This document shows positions 21,637 to 32,770 of a stretch of DNA of 64,000 nucleotides, piece by piece. Positions within the stretch are counted from its first letter, which is position 1. Every line of letters begins with the position of its first letter. The stretch comes from Entoloma clypeatum. Its lineage: Eukaryota; Basidiomycota; Agaricomycetes; Agaricales; Entolomataceae. The stretch spans positions 124,001-188,000 of the forward strand of contig OY751495.1 of the NCBI GenBank assembly GCA_963565915.1, in the 5' to 3' direction. Under the pieces are notes generated by a model. The model searched no databases and had not been told where the DNA came from. It worked only from the letters and a program-made list of their open reading frames with translations. A program made the position numbers and the translations under genes.

Positions 21637-22008
21637 ATGTCAAACACCATTGTTACCTCCACCTCCACCACCAATATCAACCCCGCCATCGCCGCCCTTA
21701 TGAACGAAGCGCTCTCCATGAGAGACCAAATCCATGCCCTCAAAACTTCCCTCGCCGACCGCCTTCATCTGGCGATGAATATCCGACTTCATTCGTTGTC
21801 CAATCTCCCCGTGGCCCCGACTCCCGAAGAGAAACAAATCCTTGGGAACTACACCAGCACCCTCGTCATCGAAAATCGATGTATTTGGCTGGCCATCAAA
21901 AGCCTTGAACTCGCCGTAGCCATCAATGAGGAGCTAATATATGATTGGAGCCTCAAGGAGAGTCCGAACTGGTCCGATCCCGGCAACAACGAGGGATGGG
22001 GACAGTGA
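21637..22008 (+). CDS. Family C accessory ORF3, 123 residues (copy 2)
   Basis: This is the same length and position as 8932-9303, starting MSNTIVTSTSTTNINP and ending GWGQ. Differences from copy 1 are mostly silent or conservative, with no indel, although the pol genes of both copies have stops and frameshifts. It is followed by the polypurine stretch GGAGAGGGGAA and the 3' LTR. The retained reading frame suggests the product mattered during amplification of the family. Function unknown. Confidence 0.7.
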   Translation: MSNTIVTSTSTTNINPAIAALMNEALSMRDQIHALKTSLADRLHLAMNIRLHSLSNLPVAPTPEEKQILGNYTSTLVIENRCIWLAIKSLELAVAINEELIYDWSLKESPNWSDPGNNEGWGQ

Positions 22009-22042
22009 CTCTGTGAGGACACAGAGCTTGGAGAGGGGAACA

Positions 22043-22420
22043 TGTTACGGACTCTATGGTATGAGGACCACATCATATCTTTTACTTATCGGCCCAACTC
22101 GGCGCCCTCTTACAAACTCACTATGTCTAATGTCTACTTTCGCAACCTTCAATTCCCAGTCTGACTCATTACATTACTTCACTCCCACGCTGACTCGCTT
22201 TCTGCAGTCACCTTACTCACTGTACATAGCCTTCCGCAGTCGCCTTACTCATGCGCACTGCCTTCCGCAGTACTGACTCATCTGCTACCGCCTATAGTCA
22301 GTACCTATATAAACCTCTTGTACTGTAGTAGATTCCTTAGATTTAGCAATCACATTGCTCTTTGCCTTTCCACTTCCTGCATACTTGCCCGAACCTTGGA
22401 ATGGTTTGTTAAGCATAACA
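22043..22420 (+). repeat. Family C copy 2 3' LTR
   Basis: It has TGTTACGGACTCTATGG...TAACA ends. It resembles the LTRs of copies 1 and 3 but lacks about 24 bp in U3, and it differs from its own 5' LTR in U3. Confidence 0.9.
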
Positions 22421-22951
22421 AAACCCCTCCTCGACTACATCCAGTCCTCAAAATGTTTCGCTTCCCCTACCACCCAAACTCTCCAAACATCCCGCTAACG
22501 CCCGACACCCCCCCTCATCCTGCCCCCCGACCCCCCCTTACCGACTTATACCCCTCACTAATCCCCCTCCCCCCCAACCGGTAGGCACCCATCGTGGTCG
22601 CCCATACCCCCTCCGCTCAGCAGACCTGTAGCACGCCCCACGAGCCACCTCACACATACATATTGTCACGTTTTTCTCAGGAGTTAACAGGGGAGCGCAG
22701 CCTAAAACGGTGGAGGACACGCCGGCCTGTTCATCCTCCGCTGCCTCGTCAGTGGGGGGACACGGCATTTCACAGCTCTCATAGTTCTATCACACGAATC
22801 ATGCAGGGTTGATCAGAGCGTCGACTTAACACACCGCCCAAGCCTTGCTCACCCACTTACCTACCTGTCTGCATATAATTTGTAGCATAGGAACTCAGTT
22901 CCTCCAGCACAATAAACTTGATTCAAAAAAAAAAAAAAAAAAAAAAAAAAA
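22421..22951 (+). mobile_element. Poly(A)-tailed retrocopy or LINE/SINE 3' end
   Basis: C-rich sequence ends with AATAAA (22911-22916), nine bases, then 27 consecutive A (22925-22951). A polyadenylation signal followed by a genomic A tail is the mark of reverse-transcribed RNA. I cannot identify the source RNA. The sequence before it starts directly at the family C LTR, so the left end is unknown. Confidence 0.55.
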
Positions 22952-22954
22952 CAT

Positions 22955-23628
22955 ATCAATAACTGGACTGTCTAAAATAATTATCCACTTCCATTGATCC
23001 TGGAATTGATCAATAAATTAAAAGAAAAGAAAAGGTTCACCAAGATGGATCTCAGATGGGGGTACAACAATGTGTGCATCAAGGAAGGAGACGAGTGGAA
23101 AGCAGCATTTACGACCCCAGATGGAGTCTTTGAACCAATGGTTATGTTTTTTGGATCAAATAATTCCCCAAGCATGTTCCAAGCTATGATGAATGACATA
23201 TTTAGAGACTTGATTGATCAAGGGGATGTAGTTATCTATATTGATGACATATTGGTAGCAACTGAAGGAGAAAAAGAACACAGTGAAATCATGGAGGAAA
23301 TTCTAAAAAGATTACGGGAAAATGACTTATTCTTAAAACCTGGAATATGTTTCTTTGACAAAGACGAAATAGAGTTCCTAGGGTTAATTATTGGGAAAGA
23401 TGGAATTTGAATGGACCCTTTGAAAGTAGACACTATCAAACAATGGCCGAGACCAACAAAAGTTAAGGAGGTCCAGTCATTCTTAGGATTGGCCAATTTC
23501 TATCAGAGATTTGTCAAAGGCTTCTCTAAGGTGGCAGGGCCACTACATAAATTAACAAGGAAGGAAACAATCTGGAATTGGAAAGAAGAACAGGAGGAAG
23601 TGTTTGATATGCTAAAGAAATTATTTAC
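22955..23628 (+). pseudogene. Family F-like reverse transcriptase fragment
   Basis: It is colinear with about 28570-29220 of family F. It reads [25 protein letters not shown] and FLGLANFYQRFVKGFSKV, ending abruptly at 23628 where it meets the Ngaro-like 5' end. It keeps the LIDQGD residues before the catalytic box that the complete F copy lacks. One in-frame TGA (23408-23410) sits at a position that is CGA in the other copy. Confidence 0.85.
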
Positions 23629-25422
23629 AGTGAAACGAAGGAAGTGTTGTTGTCCATAGACGCAGTGAGGCATGAGCAGAGATGTAGGACGTAGTCTATG
23701 CATAAGCGGTGCCAGTCATGTGGCATCATTGCCTCTTCCTCTCACTGTGACTGGCATCTGCTCGTTGTGCCCGGCTGGCACTTTCATTTTCATTTTCTTT
23801 CCTGTCACAAACCTAATCTAGTCATGGCCGAACGACTCCAAACTGACCCCAACCTCAACCCCATTCCGGATTTTGCAACCGACTTCACAACCGTTATCCA
23901 GGCCCTCATGCAAATGGGAAACTACAACAAAGAAGGCGTGCTAGAGGCCGTGCGGGCTCCCTGGGTCGCCAACCAGGACTGGCTCAAGGCCCAGTGGCAG
24001 CAACAACTCAATGAGGATGAGGCTGCTGCCGAAGCCAACCGCGTCGCGGCTGAGGAGGAAGAACGTCGGCAACAGCAGAGAGAGGTTGAAGCCGAGGTGC
24101 AGGCTCATGCTGAAAAGGAACAAGAGGCTGAGAAAGAGCGGCGCGAAAGGGAGAAGAAACGCCCAAAGCTCAACCCCCTTCCCGTCAACCGAGTCGTCTC
24201 CACTCGCGCCATCACACATGTCTTCCCCTATGCCACCAATAGGCTCAGGCTTTTCAAGCATACCGACATGCATTACTACACCGTCAGGGGCTGTGAAGAA
24301 GCTGCTCAGCAGGTCAACTCTTTCTCGAAGGACACCTTCACCATATCAACGGAGGGTGATGTCTTCGCACTCAAACCAATTGGTGCCGCTAGAGGATCTG
24401 CTAAGGTCACCCCCGACGAGCAGCTCATGTTCCAGGAGATGTTGGTTGCTTCGACCCTGCTCCTAGAACAAATGATGGTACAGGGATGGTCGTCTGATCA
24501 TGTATACTCCCTCGCCCAATTCTTCTTGGCACTGGAACGGCACCCTTTGCGACGCATCCCCCTTTGCAAGCTCGCCCTCCTTACCTACCAAGCAGAGGTT
24601 CAGCGGGAATGGCATGAGGCTCTACTATCTACGGACGATAGCGCCATGTTCAGCATCGAGATTATCAATGAGCAGCGCATCCTACAGACCCATTCAGCGC
24701 TCATTAACCAAGATGCCATCAAGAAGTCGCAAAGGTAATTTCCCCCTTTAAATTTTGTCATGAGGCATCCTTACTCATCTATCCGTGCCTTTTTCCTTTT
24801 TCCCCTTCACCCTACTTTCATCCCATGCACCCAATGCACCCACCCCCGCACCCATCGCTTTCCCATACCCATTTTCCTTGCACCCAATGCTTTCTTTTGC
24901 ATCCTCGCACTGCCCACTACCCGCATCCACCGAAATCATGACACATCCTCAGACTTACAGAGGGCCTGGATAGACTATCATTCGCCAGCCCCTCTCGCCC
25001 CAAGCAGTCAAACAACAACGGACGCTCGCCCACATGGGGCAACCGCCCCCCCTTCAAGCGCCAGCGCCAGCGCTCTGAAACCCCGCCACCAGCTCAACAA
25101 ACATCCCCGACGTGGGAGCACAAGAAACGGCGCACGGACCAGTCTTTTCGATTGTGTGCAAGTGGATTGATGCCCCTCTCTGCCTGCACCATCTGCCTCG
25201 GGCGCCATCGCCACAACATTGCGACCTGCAACACAGCCTTTTCATGGAACAACAAGGACCGTGCCCACTGCACGCGCAACGACAAGAACCGCCTGGTCAA
25301 CCCTGATGGAAATGTCATCTGCAGCGACTGGCAGAAGCCCAACGGCTGCACCTCGACCTCCTCAAGCCATCGCCATGAGTGCTCAGAATGCGGAGAGAAG
25401 GACCATGGCGCTCAAGACTGCC
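23629..25422 (+). mobile_element. Ngaro/DIRS-like element, 5' part
   Basis: The start matches the segment between the split repeats at 14391-14687 (opposite strand), marking it as the element's A1 end. A two-exon gag-like gene follows, cut at 25423 by the family F LTR. The reverse transcriptase expected next is not in the window. Confidence 0.6.
23824..25422 (+). CDS. Gag-like protein of the Ngaro-like element (C-terminus cut off)
   Basis: Exon 1 (23824-24734) starts MAERLQTDPNLNPIPDF. It has a long charged alanine/glutamate coiled-coil region (about residues 60-115) and then a globular part. A GT-AG intron 24735-24952 is inferred because it joins exon 2 in phase. Exon 2 ends in two cysteine-histidine boxes, CTICLGRHRHNIATC and CSECGEKDHGAQDC; the second is a CX2CX4HX4C retroviral knuckle. 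The position next to the A1 repeat suggests nucleocapsid function for a tyrosine-recombinase retroelement. The reading frame is intact up to the family F LTR, which truncates it at the last residues. Confidence 0.6.
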
Positions 25423-25711
25423 TGTTATGATCATATTTTCACTTTTCACTTTATCTTATCTTATCTCGATCTTATCTTATCTACATCATATCATACATGA
25501 GGACATCTTATCATTATCGCACAGCATGACACTGCCACAATGCTGCCTCATGGAATTTACATATATAAGTAGGGTACTTTCACTTGTATTCGATAGCTTG
25601 TTCTCTTGAGATTCCCGCTGGGTCTCTTGGCAATACAGTTCTCTTATCATCTTTCCACTTCGTTCCTAAGTTTGGGCTCGCGACGTCGTTTGACTTAGCG
25701 TCGCCTCAACA
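25423..25711 (+). repeat. Family F 5' LTR with promoter and self-primer
   Basis: TATATAAG begins at 25562. AGCTTGTTCT lies at 25595-25604, 33 bases later. AGAACAAGCT at 25714-25723, two bases after the LTR end, is its exact complement. This is the same self-priming geometry as family C with an unrelated sequence. Confidence 0.85.
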
Positions 25712-25723
25712 GAAGAACAAGCT

Positions 25724-26289
25724 CTTTCTACTTGCCCACCCAAACACACACTTCCCACTCCATCATCACTATCACCGCCGTTTCGCACTTTTGCGTTAAA
25801 AGTCGCACTTCGTCATTACACGCGGACCCTAGCGTTAAGGGGGATCTCCCGGACTTCAGGGATAAGAAGAGAAACACTTGGCGCACCCACTATATCTAGC
25901 GTTGCCGTTTGAGACACATAGGGAAACGTTGAGCCCGTCCCGTGTCGAGGTGACCAAAGGCCGACGCAACTAACCTTCGGGAAAGCTGCTGGCGCATGTG
26001 ACGGTTGGAGAGAGCAGACCGTACACGTCTAGATCGCAAAAGGTGTTCCAACCCCCGACCCTATTTCAGGATATCGACCAGTCCAGCGCGCGTAGGGGAT
26101 CTGACCGCGTGGACTTCATTTTTCCTAGATCTTCCTTTGCTTGGGTAAATCGGCTACCTGGGTAAACAGATCGCTCTTTGGGTTTTTTTTCTTTTAGATT
26201 TTTTCTCACCTAAGTGTTAGAACAGGGTCGCGCGCCTGACGCAAGGTACTACTGTTCAAAAAACAACCACTCCCCCTCATCACACCATT
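25724..26289 (+). other. Family F leader (untranslated)
   Basis: About 570 bases lie between the primer-binding site and the gag ATG (26290). No ORF or motif of note; it probably holds packaging and translation signals, but I see none that can be named. Confidence 0.5.
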
Positions 26290-27388
26290 ATGGCCGAAGG
26301 CACCAACACCCAATTCGACGAAGAATTTGAACAACACCACGCACCATCACCCTTACCTCTGTTACCACTGTTCAATCACCCCCCCCCACAAAACAACAAT
26401 CGTGGAAGGAAATTAGAAGTCGCAGCAGATCCCGGCAAATACAATGGATCCAAAGCAACGTTCACAGTATGGTAGACTAAGATGCTCGCATGGCTCAGGG
26501 TAAACCGAGAGTTATTCAATGGAGAAGAAGAAGTGTGCATTGCAGTGTGGTCGCGATGGGACGGTCCCACAGCAGGAGTTTATGGGGAAACCCATTTGAA
26601 TCAATGTATGGAATCAGAAGATTGGCCAACGTACCGAGAGCTAGTCGGTGAAATCACAACGAGGTTTCGTCCCACCACTGAGATTGAATGGGCCCGATCC
26701 AAAATTGAGAGCTTTAAGCAAGGTTCAATGAAGACCGATGATTGGATTATGCAATTCGGGACCCTGGTGATCAAGGGCAAGATTGAGGAAAGGCACGGTG
26801 TAACCCTTTTGGAAAGGAACGCCAAGGAATCTATCATGCAACAACTCTTCCAGCAAGGAAGGAGAAAGTCCACGGTGCAGGGCACCTGTGAAGAAAATTT
26901 GGCAATCGGCAGAGCGGAAGAGACTTTCGCAGCAAGACCAGGCATGAAGAACTGGCAATAACTTTGGACAACAACGTAACACATGGGGCAATTGGCCCGC
27001 ATATGGACAACAGCAGCAACAGAGGCCCTTTGGGCAACAACAGAATGGGGGGTACCGTCCTCAACAACAAAACGGTCAACAACAACAACAGCAGCAACCA
27101 CAACGGGATCCAAATGCAATGGACGTCGATAGGAACCAGAGACGCACTCCTGGTCATTGTTATAACTGCGGCGGACAGGGGGACTTTGCCCGAGATTGCA
27201 GACGGCCGCAGCGCAGGGTACAGGCAGCAATGATCGAACAGATCAATGAACAGGAGGAGGAGGAAATTTTGAGACAGATCAACGCGAGGCATCAAGCGCG
27301 CCAAACTAATAATGGACGGCAGGGCCAACCGGCTCAGAACAACGGACAGGCTGCAGCGCAGCAGGATTTTGTGAATGTCAACCAGTAA
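26290..27388 (+). pseudogene. Family F gag
   Basis: It starts MAEGTNTQFDEEFEQHH. A TAG at 26473-26475 interrupts the frame, and the capsid-like part resumes at 26482. Another frame change near 26955 leads to a glutamine/asparagine-rich linker and a zinc knuckle. That knuckle reads CYNCGGQGDFARDC: the histidine of the CCHC set is aspartate. The related minus-strand copy at 46820-48517 keeps histidine there. Confidence 0.82.
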
Positions 27389-27423
27389 TTCCCCTGCTGG
27401 CTCTGACAAATCAATATGAACAA

Positions 27424-29850
27424 TTGCCTATAGACTCTTACATACATAAAGACACTGTAAATTCTTGGTTTCAAAAGCTTACGGACGCAGCAGTTACATA
27501 CAATAAAATACTATTGGACAAACCCAAAAAGGTAAAAACCCAAAAAAATAGCACAGATGAATCGGACTTAGATACACTTGTAAACTATATCATTGGGGAG
27601 CCCTCAGCAACGAGGCTTGGTTTGTCCCCTATGGATGAATGCTTAATTCCCTGTTGCGAAGAATCAGATAATTTAACTAGGCAAACGGACTCTATGGGGG
27701 AACCATCTTTTACTCAATCCGCTTCTGTGGAAAAGGAGCTTATGATGAAAATCACGCTGGAAACATTGCAGGACAAACGCACATTTGATGTTGAAGCATT
27801 ATTAGACTCAGGGGCGACAGGGATGTTCATAGATCTGGACTTCGCCAAAAGGAACAACATTAAATTAAAGGAACTACCTTTCCCCATTTGGGTCTACAAC
27901 ATTGATGGCATGCTTAACCAAGGAGGTTCGATCACGCATGAAGCAGTCATGGCTATGCGGTATAAAGGACACGTGGAGATAGCAGTGTTTGAAGCATGCA
28001 ACCTAGGAAAAGCTAAAATTATCGTTGGACATACTTGGCTGAAACGTCATAATCCAGAAATCGATTGGGAAAAAGCGGAAATTAAATTATCAAGATGTCC
28101 AGAAGAATGTGGCATGCGTTGAACACATTACTTAAATAAAACTGCAAGGACCAGATGGGGTGGAAGAATGGAAGAGGTAGTAGAAGGAAATGAGGAAGAC
28201 GTGAAGGAGGAAGTCATCCACATGCTCAGGGCAGCTAGGGGAGAACCCTCAGACGAAGTACTGGCAGAACAGGTTGTCCCCCGGAAATATCACAAATATC
28301 TATCAGTCTTTGAAAAGAAAGCATCGGAGAGATTACCAGTCAGGAAACCATGGGATCACGCTATAGACTTAAAACCGGATTTCATACCAAAAAAGGCCAA
28401 AGTCTATCCCCTGTCACCAGATGAAAAGAAAGAAGTATCGGAATTTGTAAACGATCAATTACGCAAAGGATATATTCGATCTACCAAGTCACCACAAACT
28501 TTGCCAGTATTCTTTATACCCAAAAAAGACGGAAAGAAATGAATGGTACAGGATTACCGACATATTAACAGCTGGACCGTTCGCAATAATTATCCACTTT
28601 CATTGATTCCGGAATTGATCGATAAATTAAAGGGAAAGAAAAAGTTTACCAAAATGGACCTCAGATGGGGGTATAACAATGTACGCATCAAAGAAGGAGA
28701 CAAGTGGAAAGCGGCATTTACAACCCCAGATGGAGCCTTCGAACCAACAGTTATGTTCTTTGGACTAAATAATTCCCCAAGCATGTTTCAAACCATGATG
28801 AACGACATATTTAGAGACGTAGTTATCTATATTGATGATATATTGGTGGCAACTGAAGGAGAAAAAGGACACAGTGAAATCATGGAGGAAATTCTAAAAA
28901 GAATACGGGAAAATGACTTATTCTTAAAACTGGGAAAATGTTTCTTTGACAAAGACAAAATAGAGTTCTTAGGGTTGATTATTGGGAAAGACAGAATTCG
29001 AATGGATCCTTCAAAAGTAGACGCCATCAAACAATGGCTGAAACCAACGAAAGTCAAAGAAGTCCAGTCGTTTCTAGAATTGGCCAATTTCTATCGAAGA
29101 TTTGTCAAAGACTTCTCTAAAGTGGCAGGGCCATTACATAAATTAACAAGAAAAGAAACAATCTGGAATTGGAAAGAGGAACAGGAGGAAGCGTTTGATA
29201 TGCTAAAGAAATTATTTACGGAAGCACCTATATTAGTATCTCCCGATCTGGATCGGAAGTTGAGAGTAGAATCAGACGCATCGGACTTTCCTACAGGAGC
29301 AATTCTATCTATGGAATGTGAGGATGAGAAATGGAGGCCATGTGCCTTTCCATCTAAAGGATTGAATAACATGGAATGAAATTACAACGTACACGATAAA
29401 GAAATGCTGGGCATAATTCGAGCGCTGGAAGCATGGAGACATCACCTTGAAGGAGCCAAACACGAGGTCGAGATCTGGACCGATCATAAAAACCTCGAGT
29501 ACTTCATGAAGGGACGAAAGCTTAATCGCAGACAAGCACGCTGGGCGTTGTATCTAACATGTTTCAATTTCAAATTAATACACAAGGCTGGCACCTCAAT
29601 GGGAAAGGCGGATGCTCTTTCAAGAAGGGTTGATCATAGAAAGGGGGTGGAAAATGACAACGAAGACGTAACATTATTAAAACCCGAATACTTCCACTTG
29701 CGAGCAATGGATCGAGGTCACATACTTATTGATGGACAAGAAAGTAAACTATTAAAACGCATCAGGGATGCCAAGGAGTTTGATGAACAAGTGTTGAAAG
29801 CAGTGGAAGAGTTAAAAAAAGACAAATACCAAAACATTGCGCGCAGATGA
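27424..29850 (+). pseudogene. Family F protease - RT - RNase H
   Basis: One frame runs from the protease (LLDSGATGMFIDLDF) through RT to RNase H, interrupted by TGA at 28120, 28540 and 29377. The last two stand where arginine is expected, consistent with CGA-to-TGA. RT shows [31 protein letters not shown] and the catalytic YIDD. The six residues before that box present in the 22955-23628 copy are missing (18-bp deletion near 28820). RNase H shows VESDASDFPTGAILS and [10 protein letters not shown]. The frame is lost at about 29840 before integrase. Confidence 0.88.
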
Positions 29851-31294
29851 ATGGCATGAAGAGCAGGGACTCTGGTTACATTGAGGAAAAGTTTATGTTC
29901 TGAAAAGTCAGGAACTCAGGGAGGAAATAATTAAATTACACCACGACAACCCAGTTGCAGGACACCCAGGGCAGTGGAAGACCCTGGAATTGGTTACACG
30001 TAATTATTGGTGGCCTAGTATTACAAACATGGTCAAAGCATACATCGAGGGCTGCGACAGATGTCAACGATCAAAAAATGTGCCTCAACCGCTAGCCAGT
30101 AAATTAAAAGCAAACACAGAACATGCAGGACCATGGAAACATGTTACAGCAGATTTTATTGTAGGACTTCCAGAAGCTCAGGGGTACAACGCAGTATTAG
30201 TTGTGGCTTGCAGATCGACAAAGCAATGACACTTTATCAAAACACGCGATGAAGTCTCAGCAGAAGGATTAGCTAAACTATATCGGGACGAAGTCTGGAA
30301 ACTTCATGGACTACCGCAATCGTTAACATCAGACCGAGGACCACAATTTGCGGCAATATTTATGAAGGAACTAAATAAAATATTGGGGATCACAACTAAA
30401 TTATCAACGGCGTATCATCTGCAAACAGACGGACAGACGGAACACATCAACCAGGAGTTGGAGCAATATCTAAGATCATTTATTTCCCATCGGCAAACAG
30501 ATTGGCCCGAATGGATGGCAACCGCGGAGTTTGCCTATAATAATAAAATTCACACGGCAACTCAGTTTTCACCGTTCTATGTAAATTATGGGTTTAACCC
30601 TAGGATGGGCGTAGAACCTCGGAGGGCAGAAAAGTCAGAACCGGCAAAAGAATTCGCAGAGCGAATGAAGAAGATTCATGAGGAGGCAGAAGCAGCGCTA
30701 GTAAAAGCACGAGAAGAGATGGAACGGTATGCGAACCTGAAACGGAGTGATGCACCAGTTTACAAAGTTGGCGACAAAGTTTGGTTATTGACTAAAGACC
30801 TAAAGTTGAACCGACCCTTAAAGAAACTTGCCGAACGATGGATTGGACCCTATACCATAACCCAAATCATTTCGTCACATGCTGTAGAACTTAAATTACC
30901 AAAAACTTGGAGAATCCACCCGGTCATCAATGTATCACAGGTCCAATTATTTAAAGAACCACTATTTATATCACAAAGGGTGCAGGCACCAAACCCGATA
31001 GTTATCAATGGCAAAGAGGAGTACGATGTCGCTAAAGTTATTGACTCAAGGTTGAAGAGAGGGAAGCTGGAATATTTAGTGCAATGGGAGGGTCTGACTC
31101 AGGACCACAACACATGGGAACCCGAGGATCACCTAGAACATGCCAAGGAAGCGGTGGAGGACTTCTTTAAATTAAACCCGAATGCACCCCGGCGCTTACG
31201 CGCAAACATCTTTGAAGGATTGGAATTTAAACCATATGAGAATTTCACAGACACCCCGGACGACATCATATCTCGCCTGGAAGTCGAGATCTAG
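29851..31294 (+). pseudogene. Family F integrase and chromodomain
   Basis: The HHCC zinc part (HHDNPVAGHPG, CDRCQRS) is followed by a catalytic core with VTADFIVGLPEAQG, SDRGPQFAAIF and the QTEHINQELEQ segment carrying the glutamate. A TGA at 30227-30229 interrupts before the core; downstream the frame is open for 310 residues. The C-terminus is a chromodomain (GKLEYLVQWEGLTQDHNTW) ending at 31294, immediately before the polypurine tract. Confidence 0.88.
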
Positions 31295-31305
31295 AAAGGG
31301 GGTAA

Positions 31306-31594
31306 TGTTATGATCGTATTTTCACTTTTCACTTCATCTTATCTTATCTCGATCTTATCTTATCTACATCATATCATACATGAGGATATCTTATCATTAT
31401 TGCGCAGCATGATGCTGCCACAACGCAGCCTCATGGAATTTACATATATAAGTAGGGTACTTTCACTTGTATTCGATAGCTTGTTCTCTTGAGATTCCCG
31501 CTGGGTCTCTTGGCAATACAGTTCTCTTATCATCTTTCCACTTCGTTCCTAAGTTTGGGCTCGCGACATCGTTTGACTTAGCATCGCCTCAACA
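31306..31594 (+). repeat. Family F 3' LTR
   Basis: 289 bp, TGTTATGATCG...CAACA, same length as the 5' LTR. Confidence 0.92.
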
Positions 31595-32098
31595 CATACA
31601 ACCTACAGTGGTGCATGATGTGCGAGACATCTTCCAGTGTAACATGATCAGTTCTTACTTCAACAGGTTTGATGACTGGAAACCTCACAGTGATGGTCCC
31701 CATAACCCCTCCAAGATAGGTGAAGAAGATGCAGTGCTACATAGGGTGAGCATGGTCGGAGAGGATGTTTTGGCCATTGAACCTCACAATACTTCAAAGG
31801 TATGTGCCCTTCTATTTACACTTCAAAAGTTCTGGACCAACACAACATCAGCCCATCAGCCCACCAGACGAGACAACATAAAGCCTGGTCTATATCAACA
31901 ATGACCATCTGTGTGCATCAGCATTTTGGCACATTCTGATTATACAGCTTTTAACAGCTTGTATAAGCTGGTAAGCATTTTAATGAGCATCTTGTACAAG
32001 AAGCTTCGACCACTTGTTTCTCATTTTGAGAATGATACTTCAGTTCAGAAATTGTTGGTTAAAAATGAAAATATCATGTATTCAGGGTATCTGATGTA
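31595..32098. other. No gene recognised
   Basis: The plus strand stays open from inside the LTR to 31904 and the reading (HDVRDIFQC, YFNRFDDWK) looks protein-like, but it has no start of its own and no known motif. It may be an exon scrap disrupted by the LTR. Confidence 0.4.
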
Positions 32099-32100
32099 TA

Positions 32101-32372
32101 GAGTTTAAAGGTTAAGTCACTTAACCTTTGACTTGACCTGACCTGACTGCTTTTGACCGCTTTTTGACTGTTTTTTCAGTCATGGTTAAGCCATTTTGAT
32201 AAAAATAAGTGATTTTGACCGGTTATATAACTGGTTAAAATGCATTTTGATCAGTCAAAAGTGCTAAAAAAGCAGTCAAGGCCGAGCAAATTTGAAGAAA
32301 TCTTTGACTGGTTAAGGTTAAGATCAAAGAAAAAATAACAAATTGACTTGACTTAACCTGACCTTTAAACTC
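32101..32372. mobile_element. Foldback MITE type 1, copy A
   Basis: A 272-bp element with inverted ends GAGTTTAAAGGTTAAGTCA and TTAACCTGACCTTTAAACTC lies between TA dinucleotides (32099-32100 and 32373-32374). Inner arms also pair imperfectly (for example CTTTTTGACTG with CAGTCAAAAG). No ORF. A TA target duplication and long inverted ends suggest mobilisation by a Tc1/mariner-type transposase. Confidence 0.75.
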
Positions 32373-32426
32373 TACTGATACAATAATATACACATGAATA
32401 TAACTACATTCCCTGCATGGACTAGA

Positions 32427-32770
32427 GGTGGCCGTTGGATGTGAGGAACACCTGTTAGGTGTGAAAAGAGGGCCATTGAACACAAAGGGAGCTGTTGGAC
32501 ATTAAGCAAGGCCATTGGGCATGAGACACAGCTGTTGGGCATGAGGGATGGCTATTGGATATAAAAGAAGGGCTGTTGGACATGAAGCATGGCCGTTGGG
32601 CACAGAGGGAGCCATTGGGGAGAAAAGAGAGGCCGTTGGACACCAAGAGAGGCTGTTGGACACCAAGAGACAGCCATTAAATGCAAATGGAGAGCCATTG
32701 GACATGAAGGGAGGGCTGTTGGATGTGAGGGAAGGCTGTTGGGCATGAGAAAAGGCCGTTGGAAGAGAGT
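32427..32770. repeat. 20-bp degenerate minisatellite
   Basis: About 17 units of the form GGCTGTTGGACATGAAGGGA, drifting at several positions. Several consecutive units (GGCCGTTGGACACCAAGAGA, GGCTGTTGGACACCAAGAGA) are exactly 20 bases. Confidence 0.75.

Larger units (their letters stand above)
16100..22420 (+). mobile_element. Ty3/gypsy chromovirus, family C copy 2 (chimeric)
   Basis: It has the same gene order as copy 1. The 5' LTR (16100-16486, 387 bp) and 3' LTR (22043-22420, 378 bp) share only their R/U5-proximal part; their U3 parts belong to different variants. The flanks do not match (CAAGG at 16095-16099, AAACC at 22421-22425). This fits a junction of two separate insertions by ectopic recombination, not one integration. 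Confidence 0.85.
25423..31594 (+). mobile_element. Ty3/gypsy chromovirus, family F
   Basis: The 289-bp LTRs (25423-25711 and 31306-31594) begin TGTTATG and end CAACA, and differ at about 11 sites, almost all transitions. Gene order is gag, protease, RT, RNase H, integrase, chromodomain. The polypurine tract GAAAGGGGG lies at about 31294-31302. The flanking pentamers do not match (CTGCC and CATAC), so the two ends may not come from the same insertion event. Confidence 0.9.
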
